From assembly GCF_038404985.1 (NCBI RefSeq), contig NZ_JBBKBA010000001.1:1764001-1828000 (forward strand): a stretch of 64,000 nucleotides of DNA. The letters run 5' to 3'. Every line of letters begins with the position of its first letter. Position 1 is the first letter of the stretch. Source of the stretch: Ferrovibrio sp. MS7. Its GTDB lineage: Bacteria; Pseudomonadota; Alphaproteobacteria; Ferrovibrionales; Ferrovibrionaceae. The notes beneath the pieces are model-generated. The model did not search any database, had not been told where the DNA came from, and saw only the letters and a list, made by a program, of their open reading frames with translations. A program made the position numbers and the translations under genes. Positions 7,181 through 15,258 of the stretch are shown one piece after another.

Positions 7181-8641
7181 ATGCCGGAAACGGTACGCTT
7201 CCTGCTGCGTGGCGAGGTGGTGACAGTGGGGCCTGAATTGCCCCACACCACCACGGTCCTCGACTATCTAAGGCTCAGCCAGCGTCTTTGCGGCACCAAG
7301 GAAGGCTGTGCCGAGGGCGATTGCGGCGCCTGCACCGTGGCGGTGGCGGAACTCGACGGTGACAAGTTGCGCCATCGCGCCGTCAATAGCTGCATCCAGC
7401 TTGTCGGCCAGCTCGATGGCAAGGCCCTGATCACGGTCGAGGACCTCGCGGAAGGCGACATGCTGCATCCGGTGCAGCAAGCGATGGTCGATTGCCATGG
7501 CTCGCAATGCGGCTTCTGCACCCCGGGCTTCGTGATGAGCCTGTTCGCGCATTACAAGTCCGGCATGCCGACCGATAACGACAGCCTCTGCGATACGCTG
7601 GCCGGCAATCTCTGCCGCTGTACCGGCTATCGCCCGATTCTGGAAGCCGGTCAGAATATGGGCCAGGGTGAGGTCGGGGCACCGGATAAATTCTCCATCC
7701 TGGAAGCCGACTGGATTGCCAAGCTCAAGGCGATGCAGCGCAGCGAGGGCTTGCGCCAGGAGACGCCGGCTGGCCGCTTCCTGGCGCCGATCAGCCTGGA
7801 TGAATTGATGACGCTGCTGCGCGGCGTCGACTGGGACGATACCTGGGTTTTGGGCGGCGGCACCGATGTCGGCCTGTGGATCACCAAGCAGCATCGCCGC
7901 ATCGGCACTATCCTGCATCTCGGCAAGATCGCGGCACTCAAGCGGGTGGAGATTTTACCCGACGAAGTGAGCATCGGCGCCTCTGTCACCTACACCGAGG
8001 CGATGCCGGCAATTGCCGCGCTGCATGCCGATTTCGCCGCCATGGTGCGGCGCCTCGGCTCGACGCAGATCCGCAATGCCGGCACCATCGGCGGCAATAT
8101 CGCCAATGGCTCGCCGATCGGCGACAGCATGCCGCCGCTGATCGCGCTGGGGGCGCGGCTGCAATTGCTCAGCCCGGCGGGCGAACGCTTCCTGCCGCTG
8201 GATGAATTCTTCCTCGGCTACCGCAAGACCTATCTGCGCCCGCGCGGCGTCGTCGCCAAGGTGATCGTGCCGCGTCCGGGGCCGGATTCGCGCTTCGCGG
8301 TCTACAAGCTGTCGAAACGGCTGGATCAGGATATCTCTGCCGTGCTTGGCGCTTTCCATGTCGTAATGGATGGCGACCATATCGCCTCGGCGCGCATTGC
8401 CTATGGCGGCATGGCAGCGATCCCGCAGCGGGCGCACGCCGCCGAGCAGGCTTTGCTGGGCCAGAAGCTGACCGTGGAAGCTGTGGAGCCCGCCGTTGCC
8501 GCCCTGGCGCAGGATTTCACGCCACTCAGCGACATGCGCGCCTCGGCACGCTACCGCCTGCTGGCGGCGCAGAATCTGTTGCGCAAATTCGCCGCCGAGC
8601 AACAGGCGGGCAGGCCGATCCGGATCGAGGCTGCAGAATGA
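7181..8641 (+). CDS. xdhA: Xanthine dehydrogenase small subunit (2Fe-2S and FAD domains)
   Basis: A 486-residue electron-transfer subunit. The N-terminal ferredoxin domain has GCAEGDCGAC (Cys43, 48, 51) with Cys71, and the second cluster domain has CGFCTPGF and NLCRCTGY (Cys110, 113, 145, 147). The FAD domain follows, with GGGTDVGLWITK and TIGGNIANGSPIGDSMP. Together with XdhB it oxidises hypoxanthine and xanthine to urate. The GGAGG-preceded ATG sets the start. The gene overlaps xdhB by ATGA. Confidence 0.95.
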   Translation: MPETVRFLLRGEVVTVGPELPHTTTVLDYLRLSQRLCGTKEGCAEGDCGACTVAVAELDGDKLRHRAVNSCIQLVGQLDGKALITVEDLAEGDMLHPVQQAMVDCHGSQCGFCTPGFVMSLFAHYKSGMPTDNDSLCDTLAGNLCRCTGYRPILEAGQNMGQGEVGAPDKFSILEADWIAKLKAMQRSEGLRQETPAGRFLAPISLDELMTLLRGVDWDDTWVLGGGTDVGLWITKQHRRIGTILHLGKIAALKRVEILPDEVSIGASVTYTEAMPAIAALHADFAAMVRRLGSTQIRNAGTIGGNIANGSPIGDSMPPLIALGARLQLLSPAGERFLPLDEFFLGYRKTYLRPRGVVAKVIVPRPGPDSRFAVYKLSKRLDQDISAVLGAFHVVMDGDHIASARIAYGGMAAIPQRAHAAEQALLGQKLTVEAVEPAVAALAQDFTPLSDMRASARYRLLAAQNLLRKFAAEQQAGRPIRIEAAE

Positions 8642-10962
8642 CACGGGTGGTGGCCAAGCCGCTGAAGCATGACAGTGCCGCCAAGCATGTCTCGGGCAGC
8701 GCGCGCTATATCGACGATCTGCCGGAGCCGGAAGGCTGCCTGCATGGCGCCTGCCACATGGCGGCGATTACCCATGGCCGCATCAAGTCGATAGACCTCT
8801 CGGCGGCGCGCGCCCTGCCGGGGGTGGTCGATGTCATCACGGTCGCCGATGTGCCGGGCGATCCCGATATCGCGCCGGTATTTCCCGGCGACCCGGTGCT
8901 GGCATTGGACACAATCGAATTTCACGGCCAGCCGGTGGTGGCTATCGTTGCGCGGGACCTGCAGACGGCGCGGGCGGCGGCGCGGCTGGTGAAAGTGGAA
9001 TACGAGGAATGGCCACCGCTGCTCTCGGTGGCCGAGGCCATCGAACGCCAGGCCTGGGTCGGCGATCCGCTGACCATGCGCCAGGGCGATGCAGCGGCGG
9101 CCCTGGCCCGCGCGCCGCATCGGCTTAAGGGCGAGTTCAATCTCGGCGGCCAGGATCATTTCTATCTCGAAGGCCAGATCAGCCTGGCGCAGCCATCCGA
9201 AGATGGCGATGTACATGTCTGGTGCTCGACGCAGCACCCCTCCGAAGTGCAGAAGCTGGTGGCGCGGGTGCTGGCGCGGCCGATCCATGCCGTCACCGTG
9301 GAATGCCGCCGCATGGGTGGCGGCTTCGGTGGCAAGGAAACCCAGGCGGCGCAATTCGCCTGCCTGGCGGCCATCTTCGCCACGCGCACGAAGCGGCCGG
9401 TGAAATTCCGCCTCGACCGCGACGAGGACATGATCGCCACCGGCAAGCGCCATGATTTCCTGGTGCGCTACGATGTCGGCTTCGACGACGAGGGCCGCAT
9501 CCTCGGCTATGACGTGACGCTGGCCGGGCGCGGCGGTTCTTCGCCGGACCTGACCAATGCGGTGGTCGATCGCGCCATGTTCCATGCCGATTCCAGCTAT
9601 TTCCTGCCCGATGTGCGCATCACCGGCCTGCGATGCAAGACCAACACGGTGTCGAACACCGCCTTCCGTGGCTTCGGTGGCCCGCAGGGCATGGCCGCCA
9701 CCGAATACGTGATCGACCAGATCGCGCGCTATCTCAAATGCGATGCGCTGGATGTGCGGCTGCGTAATCTCTATGGCACGACAGAGCGAAACGTCACCCC
9801 CTACGGCCAGACGATCCGCGACAATATCCTGCCCGAGCTGCTGGCCGAACTGATCGAGTCTTCCGACTATCGCCGCCGCCGCGCCGAGGTCGATGCCTTC
9901 AATGCCGCCAATCCTTATCTCAAGAAGGGCCTGGCCATCGTGCCGGTGAAATTCGGCATTTCCTTCACCACCAGCTTCCTCAACCAGGCCGGCGCGCTGG
10001 TGCTGATCTACGAGGATGGCTCGGTGCAGCTCAATCATGGCGGCACCGAGATGGGGCAGGGGCTCTATATCAAGGTGGCGCAGGTGGTGGCGGAAGTGCT
10101 GGGCCTGAAACCGGAGGCCATCCGCATCACCGCCACGCGCACCGACAAGGTGCCGAACACTTCGGCCACGGCGGCTTCCTCGGGCGCCGATCTCAACGGC
10201 AAGGCCGCCGAGGATGCGGCGCTGATCCTGCGCGGGCGCCTGGCAGAGGTTGCGGCAGCGAAGTTCGGCGTGCCGGCGGAGGCGGTGGTCTTCGCCGATG
10301 GCATGGTCAGTGGCGGCGGCAAGGCGCTGCCTTTTGCCGAGATCGCGCATCATGCCTATCTGCAGCGGGTACCGCTTTCCGCCAATGGTTTCTACGCCAC
10401 GCCGGGCCTGACTTTCGACCGCAAGGCTGCTACCGGTACGCCGTTCTATTACTTCGCCTATGGCGCGGCGGTGACCGAGGCGTTGATCGATACCTTCACC
10501 GGCGAATACCGCTTTCCGCGCGCCGACCTGCTGCATGATTGCGGCTCCAGCCTCAATCCGGCGATTGATCGCGGACAGGTCGAGGGCGGCTATCTGCAGG
10601 GCCTGGGCTGGCTGACCATGGAAGAATTGTGGTGGGACGAGAAGGGCCGGCTGCGCACCCATGCGCCCAGCACCTACAAGATTCCGACCGCGCGAGACCT
10701 GCCGGCGGATTTCCGCGTGCAGCTGGTTTCCGGCCGCGCCAATCCGGCTGATACAATCTTCCGTTCCAAGGCGGTGGGCGAGCCGCCCTTCCTGCTCGGC
10801 GTCTCGGCCTGGCTGGCGCTCAAGGATGCCGTTGCCGCCGTGGGCGATCATCGCCTGCTGCCCGATCTTGATGCGCCGGCAACGCCGGAGCGCGTGCTGC
10901 TGGCGGTGGAGGCGTTGCGCCGGAAGCGGGCAGCCATGCCGGAACAGGCGGCAGCGAAATGA
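8638..10962 (+). CDS. xdhB: Xanthine dehydrogenase large, molybdopterin-binding subunit
   Basis: A 774-residue catalytic subunit of the molybdenum hydroxylase family. Characteristic segments are the moco-binding GGGFGGKE, FRGFGGPQGM, QDHFYLEGQ, and C-terminal KAVGEPPFLLG, whose Glu matches the catalytic Glu of xanthine dehydrogenases. Length is normal for bacterial XdhB. It overlaps both neighbours by ATGA, so xdhABC is one translation-coupled unit. Related aldehyde oxidases share these motifs; the xdhC partner and overall similarity favour xanthine. Confidence 0.94.
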   Translation: MTRVVAKPLKHDSAAKHVSGSARYIDDLPEPEGCLHGACHMAAITHGRIKSIDLSAARALPGVVDVITVADVPGDPDIAPVFPGDPVLALDTIEFHGQPVVAIVARDLQTARAAARLVKVEYEEWPPLLSVAEAIERQAWVGDPLTMRQGDAAAALARAPHRLKGEFNLGGQDHFYLEGQISLAQPSEDGDVHVWCSTQHPSEVQKLVARVLARPIHAVTVECRRMGGGFGGKETQAAQFACLAAIFATRTKRPVKFRLDRDEDMIATGKRHDFLVRYDVGFDDEGRILGYDVTLAGRGGSSPDLTNAVVDRAMFHADSSYFLPDVRITGLRCKTNTVSNTAFRGFGGPQGMAATEYVIDQIARYLKCDALDVRLRNLYGTTERNVTPYGQTIRDNILPELLAELIESSDYRRRRAEVDAFNAANPYLKKGLAIVPVKFGISFTTSFLNQAGALVLIYEDGSVQLNHGGTEMGQGLYIKVAQVVAEVLGLKPEAIRITATRTDKVPNTSATAASSGADLNGKAAEDAALILRGRLAEVAAAKFGVPAEAVVFADGMVSGGGKALPFAEIAHHAYLQRVPLSANGFYATPGLTFDRKAATGTPFYYFAYGAAVTEALIDTFTGEYRFPRADLLHDCGSSLNPAIDRGQVEGGYLQGLGWLTMEELWWDEKGRLRTHAPSTYKIPTARDLPADFRVQLVSGRANPADTIFRSKAVGEPPFLLGVSAWLALKDAVAAVGDHRLLPDLDAPATPERVLLAVEALRRKRAAMPEQAAAK

Positions 10963-11756
10963 GCGAGTGGCTCAACCGGCTGATCACGCTGGAACAGCTC
11001 AACGTCCCCTGCGTGCTGGTGACGGTGGCGGCTGTGGATGGCTCGGCGCCGCGCGAGGCCGGCGCCAAGATGGTGGTGACGGTGGCGGAAAGCACCGGCA
11101 GCATCGGCGGCGGCGAACTGGAATTCCAGGCGATCCAGATCGCGCGCCGCATGCTGAAGGGCCGTACCGAGCCGGCGCTCCGCCGCTTTCCGCTAGGCCC
11201 CGCCCTGGGGCAATGCTGCGGCGGCCATGTCACCTTGTTGTTCGAGCCACGCCGGGCTGAGAATTTCACCGTTGCCCTGTTCGGCGCCGGCCATGTTGGC
11301 CGCGCGCTGGCGAATATCCTCGGCACCTTGTCCTGCCGGGTGCGCTGGATCGATCCGCGCCCCGATGCCTTCCCGGACCATGTGCCGCAGAATATCGATG
11401 TCGAGGTGTCGCCGGCGCCTGAGCGCGAGGTGGCGGCTCTGCCCGATGGCGCCTGGGTGATCGTGATGACCCATAACCATGCGCTTGATCTTGGCATCGT
11501 TGCCCGCGCCCTGCAGGAAGGCCGCTTCGGCTATGTCGGCCTGATCGGCTCGGATACCAAGCGGGCGCGGTTCGAGAAGCGGTTCCGCGAACTCGGCATC
11601 GCGGAAGACCGCATCGCCTCCCTGGTCTGCCCGATTGGCATTTCCGGCATCACCGGCAAGCAGCCGGGCGAAATCGCCATTGCCGTCGCCGCCGATATCC
11701 TGCGCCGCCGCGAGGCCCTGCTGGCCGGCCTGCCGCTGGAAGAGGCGGAAGCCTAG
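10959..11756 (+). CDS. xdhC: Xanthine dehydrogenase accessory protein XdhC
   Basis: A 265-residue chaperone that binds molybdenum cofactor and helps insert its sulfurated form into XdhB. It has the N-terminal XdhC/CoxI domain with LGQCCGGHV and a C-terminal Rossmann domain with LFGAGHVGRALA. It is the last gene of the xdhABC unit and overlaps xdhB by ATGA. The following 120 bp to the next gene show no clear terminator. Confidence 0.93.
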   Translation: MSEWLNRLITLEQLNVPCVLVTVAAVDGSAPREAGAKMVVTVAESTGSIGGGELEFQAIQIARRMLKGRTEPALRRFPLGPALGQCCGGHVTLLFEPRRAENFTVALFGAGHVGRALANILGTLSCRVRWIDPRPDAFPDHVPQNIDVEVSPAPEREVAALPDGAWVIVMTHNHALDLGIVARALQEGRFGYVGLIGSDTKRARFEKRFRELGIAEDRIASLVCPIGISGITGKQPGEIAIAVAADILRRREALLAGLPLEEAEA

Positions 11757-11876
11757 CCGCCGGCCAACCTAAAGGTAGGGTGGCGTTTCCGCGCTGGCAG
11801 CGTTGCGCCTGGCCCAGGGCAACCGCTAACATTCAGCCATAATCCAGAGGAAACGCTGTAGCGAGGAGATGCCGCC

Positions 11877-12866
11877 ATGTCCGTGCCCGCCTTGTTCAAG
11901 GGCCGTCTGTCGATCCCGGTGATCGGCTCGCCGATGTTCATTGCCTCGACACCCGACCTGGTGATCGCGCAATGCAAGGCCGGTATCGTCGGTTCTTTCC
12001 CGGCGCTGAATGCGCGGCCCAAGGAAGTGCTGGAAGACTGGCTGAAGCGCATTGCCGGCGAGCTTGGCGAGTATGCCGCCAAGCATCCGGACAAGCCGGT
12101 GGCGCCGTTTGCCGTGAACCAGATCGCGCATCACTCCAATGACCGGCTGATGCATGACGTGGAAATCTGCGTCAAGCACAAGGTGCCCATGTTCATCACC
12201 TCGCTGAAGGCGCCGGTGGAAGTGGTGCAGGCGGCGCATAGCTATGGCGGCATCGTGATGCATGATGTGATCAATGTGCGCCATGCCCGGAAGGCGATAG
12301 AGGCCGGCGTCGATGGCCTGATCCTGGTCTGCGCCGGGGCCGGCGGCCATGCCGGCACGCATTCGCCTTTCGCCCTGGTGTCTGAGGTCCGCCGCTTCTT
12401 CAAGGGGCCGATTGCACTCTCAGGTGCGATCTCGAATGGCGCCCAGGTGCTGGCGGCGCAGGCCATGGGTGCCGATTTCGCCTATATCGGCACCCGCTTC
12501 CTTGCCACCAACGAAGCCAGCGTGGTGCCGGAATACAAGCAGATGCTGATCGATAGCGCGGCGGCAGATATTGTCTACACCTCGCTGTTCTCCGGTGTGC
12601 ATGCCAATTACCTGAAGAAGAGTGTCGCCGCTTCCGGCATGGACCCGGAAAATCTGCCCGAGGCCGACAAGAGCAAGATGAATTTCGGCACCGAGGGCAG
12701 CAGCCACAAGAAGGTGTGGCGCGATATCTGGAGCGCCGGCCAGGGCACTGGCACCATCGACGAGGTGCTGCCGGTGGCCGATCTGGTGGCGCGTATGCGG
12801 CGCGAATACGATGCCGCCCGCGCCGCCCTTGCCGCCGGCGTGGCGGCTGATCAGGCAGCGGAGTGA
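11877..12866 (+). CDS. Nitronate monooxygenase (2-nitropropane dioxygenase family)
   Basis: A 329-residue FMN-dependent TIM-barrel protein of the nitronate monooxygenase family, which oxidises alkyl nitronates. Motifs include GSPMFIASTPDLVIAQCKAG at the N-terminus and the FMN-phosphate segments GAGGHAGTHSPFAL, SGAISNGAQVLAAQAMGAD and YIGTRFLAT. The ATG follows a GCGAGGAG ribosome site. It is separated from the following acyl-CoA synthetase gene by only a few bases and probably shares its transcript. Physiological substrate unknown. Confidence 0.88.
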   Translation: MSVPALFKGRLSIPVIGSPMFIASTPDLVIAQCKAGIVGSFPALNARPKEVLEDWLKRIAGELGEYAAKHPDKPVAPFAVNQIAHHSNDRLMHDVEICVKHKVPMFITSLKAPVEVVQAAHSYGGIVMHDVINVRHARKAIEAGVDGLILVCAGAGGHAGTHSPFALVSEVRRFFKGPIALSGAISNGAQVLAAQAMGADFAYIGTRFLATNEASVVPEYKQMLIDSAAADIVYTSLFSGVHANYLKKSVAASGMDPENLPEADKSKMNFGTEGSSHKKVWRDIWSAGQGTGTIDEVLPVADLVARMRREYDAARAALAAGVAADQAAE

Positions 12867-12871
12867 AGGCC

Positions 12872-14776
12872 ATGACCCTGCGCTACAAGACCCTCTATGC
12901 CGAGGCCAAGAACGATCCCATCGGCTACTGGCAGCGCCAGGCGCAGCGTGTCGCCTGGAGCAAGCCGCATGAGCGCGTGCTCGATGACAGCAATCCGCCC
13001 TTCTATCGCTGGTATCCCGGCGCCGAACTCAACACCTGCTACAATGCGCTCGACCGCCACATCGAGGCCGGCCACGGCGCGCGTGCGGCGCTGATCTACG
13101 ACAGCCCGGTCACGAATACGGTGAAAAGCTACAGCTACACCGAATTGCGCGAGCAGGTGGCGAAGCTGGCCGGTGCCATCCGGGCGCTCGGTGTGAAGAA
13201 AGGCGACCGTGTCATCATCTACATGGCGATGACGCCGGAAGCGGTGATCGCCATGCTGGCCTGTGCCCGCATCGGCGCGGTGCATTCGGTGGTGTTCGGC
13301 GGCTTCGCGCCGCGCGAACTCGCCACCCGTATCGATGATGCCAAGCCGGTGCTGATGATCGCCTCATCCTGCGGCCTGGAGCCCGGCCGCGTGGTGGAAT
13401 ACAAGCCGCTGCTGGATCAGGCCATCGAGATCGCTGCGCACAAGCCGCAGGCCTGCCTGGTCTTCCAGCGTCCGATGTGCCAGGCGGCGATGATCGCCGG
13501 CCGCGACCATGACTATGCCGCTGCGGTCGCAGCCGCAGCCCCGGTGGATTGCGTGCCTGTCGCCGCCACTGATCCGCTCTATGTGCTCTACACCTCCGGC
13601 ACCACCGGTATCCCCAAGGGCGTGGTGCGGCAGAATGGCGGCCATGCCGTGGCGCTGCACTGGTCGATGGAGCATATTTATGGCGTGAAGCCCGGTGAGG
13701 TATTCTGGGCCGCGTCCGATGTCGGCTGGGTGGTCGGCCATTCCTATATCGTCTACGCGCCGCTGATCTTCGGCGCCACGTCGCTGCTCTACGAAGGCAA
13801 GCCGGTCGGCACGCCCGATGCCGGCGCCTATTGGCGGGTGATCCAGCAGCACAAGGTGGTGGCCCTGTTCACCGCGCCCACGGCTTTCCGCGCGATCAAG
13901 AAGGAAGACCCGCGCGGCGAACTGGTAAAGAAATACGATCTTTCCCATTTCCGCGCCCTGTTCCTGGCCGGCGAACGCGCCGATCCGGATACTGTGCACT
14001 GGGCCGAGGATATCCTGAAGAAGCCGGTGATCGACCATTGGTGGCAGACCGAAACCGGCTGGCCGGTCTCGGCGAATTTCATGGGCCTGGAACTGCTTCC
14101 CGTGAAACATGGCTCGGCCACCTGCGCGGTGCCAGGCTATGATGTGCAGGTGCTGGATGATGACGGCAAACAGGTGCCCGAACCCGGCACCATCGGCAAT
14201 ATCGCCATTAAGCTGCCGCTGCCGCCGGGCTGCCTGCCGACGCTGTGGAACAACGACGAGGGCTTCAAGAAAAGCTATCTCGCGCGCTTCCCCGGCTATT
14301 ACAACACCGGCGATGCCGGCTTCATCGATGAGGATGGCTACATCTACATCATGAGCCGCACCGACGACATCATCAACGTCGCCGGCCACCGTCTTTCCAC
14401 CGGCGGCATGGAGGAAGTGCTCTCGGCGCATCCTGATGTCGCCGAATGCGCCGTGGTCGGCGTGGCGGATCAACTGAAAGGCCAGGTGCCGCTCGGCTTC
14501 GTGGTGCTGAAATCCGGCACGTCCAAGGCCGAGGACCAGATCGTGCGTGAACTGGTGGGGCTGGTGCGCGATAAGATCGGCCCGGTCGCTGCCTTCAAGC
14601 AGGCCGTGGTGGTGAAAAGGCTGCCCAAGACGCGCTCCGGCAAGATCCTGCGCGGCACCATGCAGAAGCTGGCCGACGCCCAGGAATTCCGCATGCCGGC
14701 GACCATCGACGACCCGGTGATCCTCACCGAGATCGAGCAGGCTTTGCAGCCGATAGGCTATGCGAAGAAGGGGTAG
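12872..14776 (+). CDS. prpE: Propionyl-CoA synthetase-type acyl-CoA ligase (PrpE)
   Basis: A 634-residue ANL-superfamily ligase that activates a short-chain acid, most likely propionate, to acyl-CoA via an acyl-adenylate. The ACS N-terminal domain is followed by the AMP-binding motif YTSGTTGIPKGVV, the TGDAGFIDEDGYIYIMSR hinge region and the conserved acetylatable lysine in PKTRSGKILRG. PrpE-like features are the WWQTETGWP and GHRLSTGGMEE segments. The ATG at 12872, preceded by GGAGTGAAGG, is preferred to a GTG at 12863 that overlaps the preceding stop. Confidence 0.88.
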   Translation: MTLRYKTLYAEAKNDPIGYWQRQAQRVAWSKPHERVLDDSNPPFYRWYPGAELNTCYNALDRHIEAGHGARAALIYDSPVTNTVKSYSYTELREQVAKLAGAIRALGVKKGDRVIIYMAMTPEAVIAMLACARIGAVHSVVFGGFAPRELATRIDDAKPVLMIASSCGLEPGRVVEYKPLLDQAIEIAAHKPQACLVFQRPMCQAAMIAGRDHDYAAAVAAAAPVDCVPVAATDPLYVLYTSGTTGIPKGVVRQNGGHAVALHWSMEHIYGVKPGEVFWAASDVGWVVGHSYIVYAPLIFGATSLLYEGKPVGTPDAGAYWRVIQQHKVVALFTAPTAFRAIKKEDPRGELVKKYDLSHFRALFLAGERADPDTVHWAEDILKKPVIDHWWQTETGWPVSANFMGLELLPVKHGSATCAVPGYDVQVLDDDGKQVPEPGTIGNIAIKLPLPPGCLPTLWNNDEGFKKSYLARFPGYYNTGDAGFIDEDGYIYIMSRTDDIINVAGHRLSTGGMEEVLSAHPDVAECAVVGVADQLKGQVPLGFVVLKSGTSKAEDQIVRELVGLVRDKIGPVAAFKQAVVVKRLPKTRSGKILRGTMQKLADAQEFRMPATIDDPVILTEIEQALQPIGYAKKG

Positions 14777-14789
14777 TGCCTCATCGTCT

Positions 14790-14833
14790 TCATGGTCGGC
14801 CTGCGCCAACCATGACGGTTTAACTAACCGTCA
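14790..14833. terminator. Candidate bidirectional terminator between convergent genes
   Basis: Two overlapping inverted repeats: TCATGGT...ACCATGA (14790-14815) and TGACGGTT-taact-AACCGTCA (14813-14833). The second includes the stop codon of the minus-strand lipoprotein gene. There is no long T-run, so this is tentative. Confidence 0.35.
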
Positions 14834-15235
14834 CTCCCACTTGCGGAAGGCTTCGACGAACTTCTCTTCGCCGCAGGCGATGAAGTAGCCGCGGCGCACG
14901 CAATTCTCGGACTCGCCGAGCCGCTGGCGTACCGCCTTGAGGGCGGGGAGCATTTCCTCGGCGGTTTTCAATTCGGTAAAGCGGAACACTTCGCCTTCCG
15001 TGCGCGCGCCTTCGTAGATCACGCCGAGCCCGCTATCGGCGACGATCTGGTTGCGCGACTTCGGATAGGTCTTCATGCCCTTCATGCTGCCGGTCTTGTT
15101 GATGAAGCGCTCGAAGTCGGAGATGCCGGTATGGCGCTTGGTCGGCGCCGACGTATCCTCGTTGCAGCCAGCAAGCAGCAGGGTGGAAACGGCCAGAGCG
15201 GCGAGGGTGCGGGGGAAAGTAGACATCTTAAGCAT
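14831..15235 (-). CDS. Small putative lipoprotein, unknown family
   Basis: A 134-residue protein with a lipoprotein signal peptide ending in the lipobox LLLAGC, so it is probably acylated and anchored in the inner or outer membrane. The mature part is soluble and charged, with two further cysteines (ENCVRRGYFIACGEE) that could form a disulfide in the periplasm. I do not recognise the family. Starts at 15235 and 15226 are both possible. It lies 23 bp downstream of priA on the same strand and may be read through from it. Confidence 0.7.
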   Translation of the reverse strand: MLKMSTFPRTLAALAVSTLLLAGCNEDTSAPTKRHTGISDFERFINKTGSMKGMKTYPKSRNQIVADSGLGVIYEGARTEGEVFRFTELKTAEEMLPALKAVRQRLGESENCVRRGYFIACGEEKFVEAFRKWE

Positions 15236-15258
15236 GCAGCCGTTGTATAGACCGTTGG

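Noticed and set aside
8551-10851. A long minus-strand open frame (766 codons) opposite xdhA/xdhB
   Set aside because: It is antisense to well-supported xanthine dehydrogenase genes, is rich in Arg/His/Gly without any domain, and is a typical shadow in GC-rich DNA.
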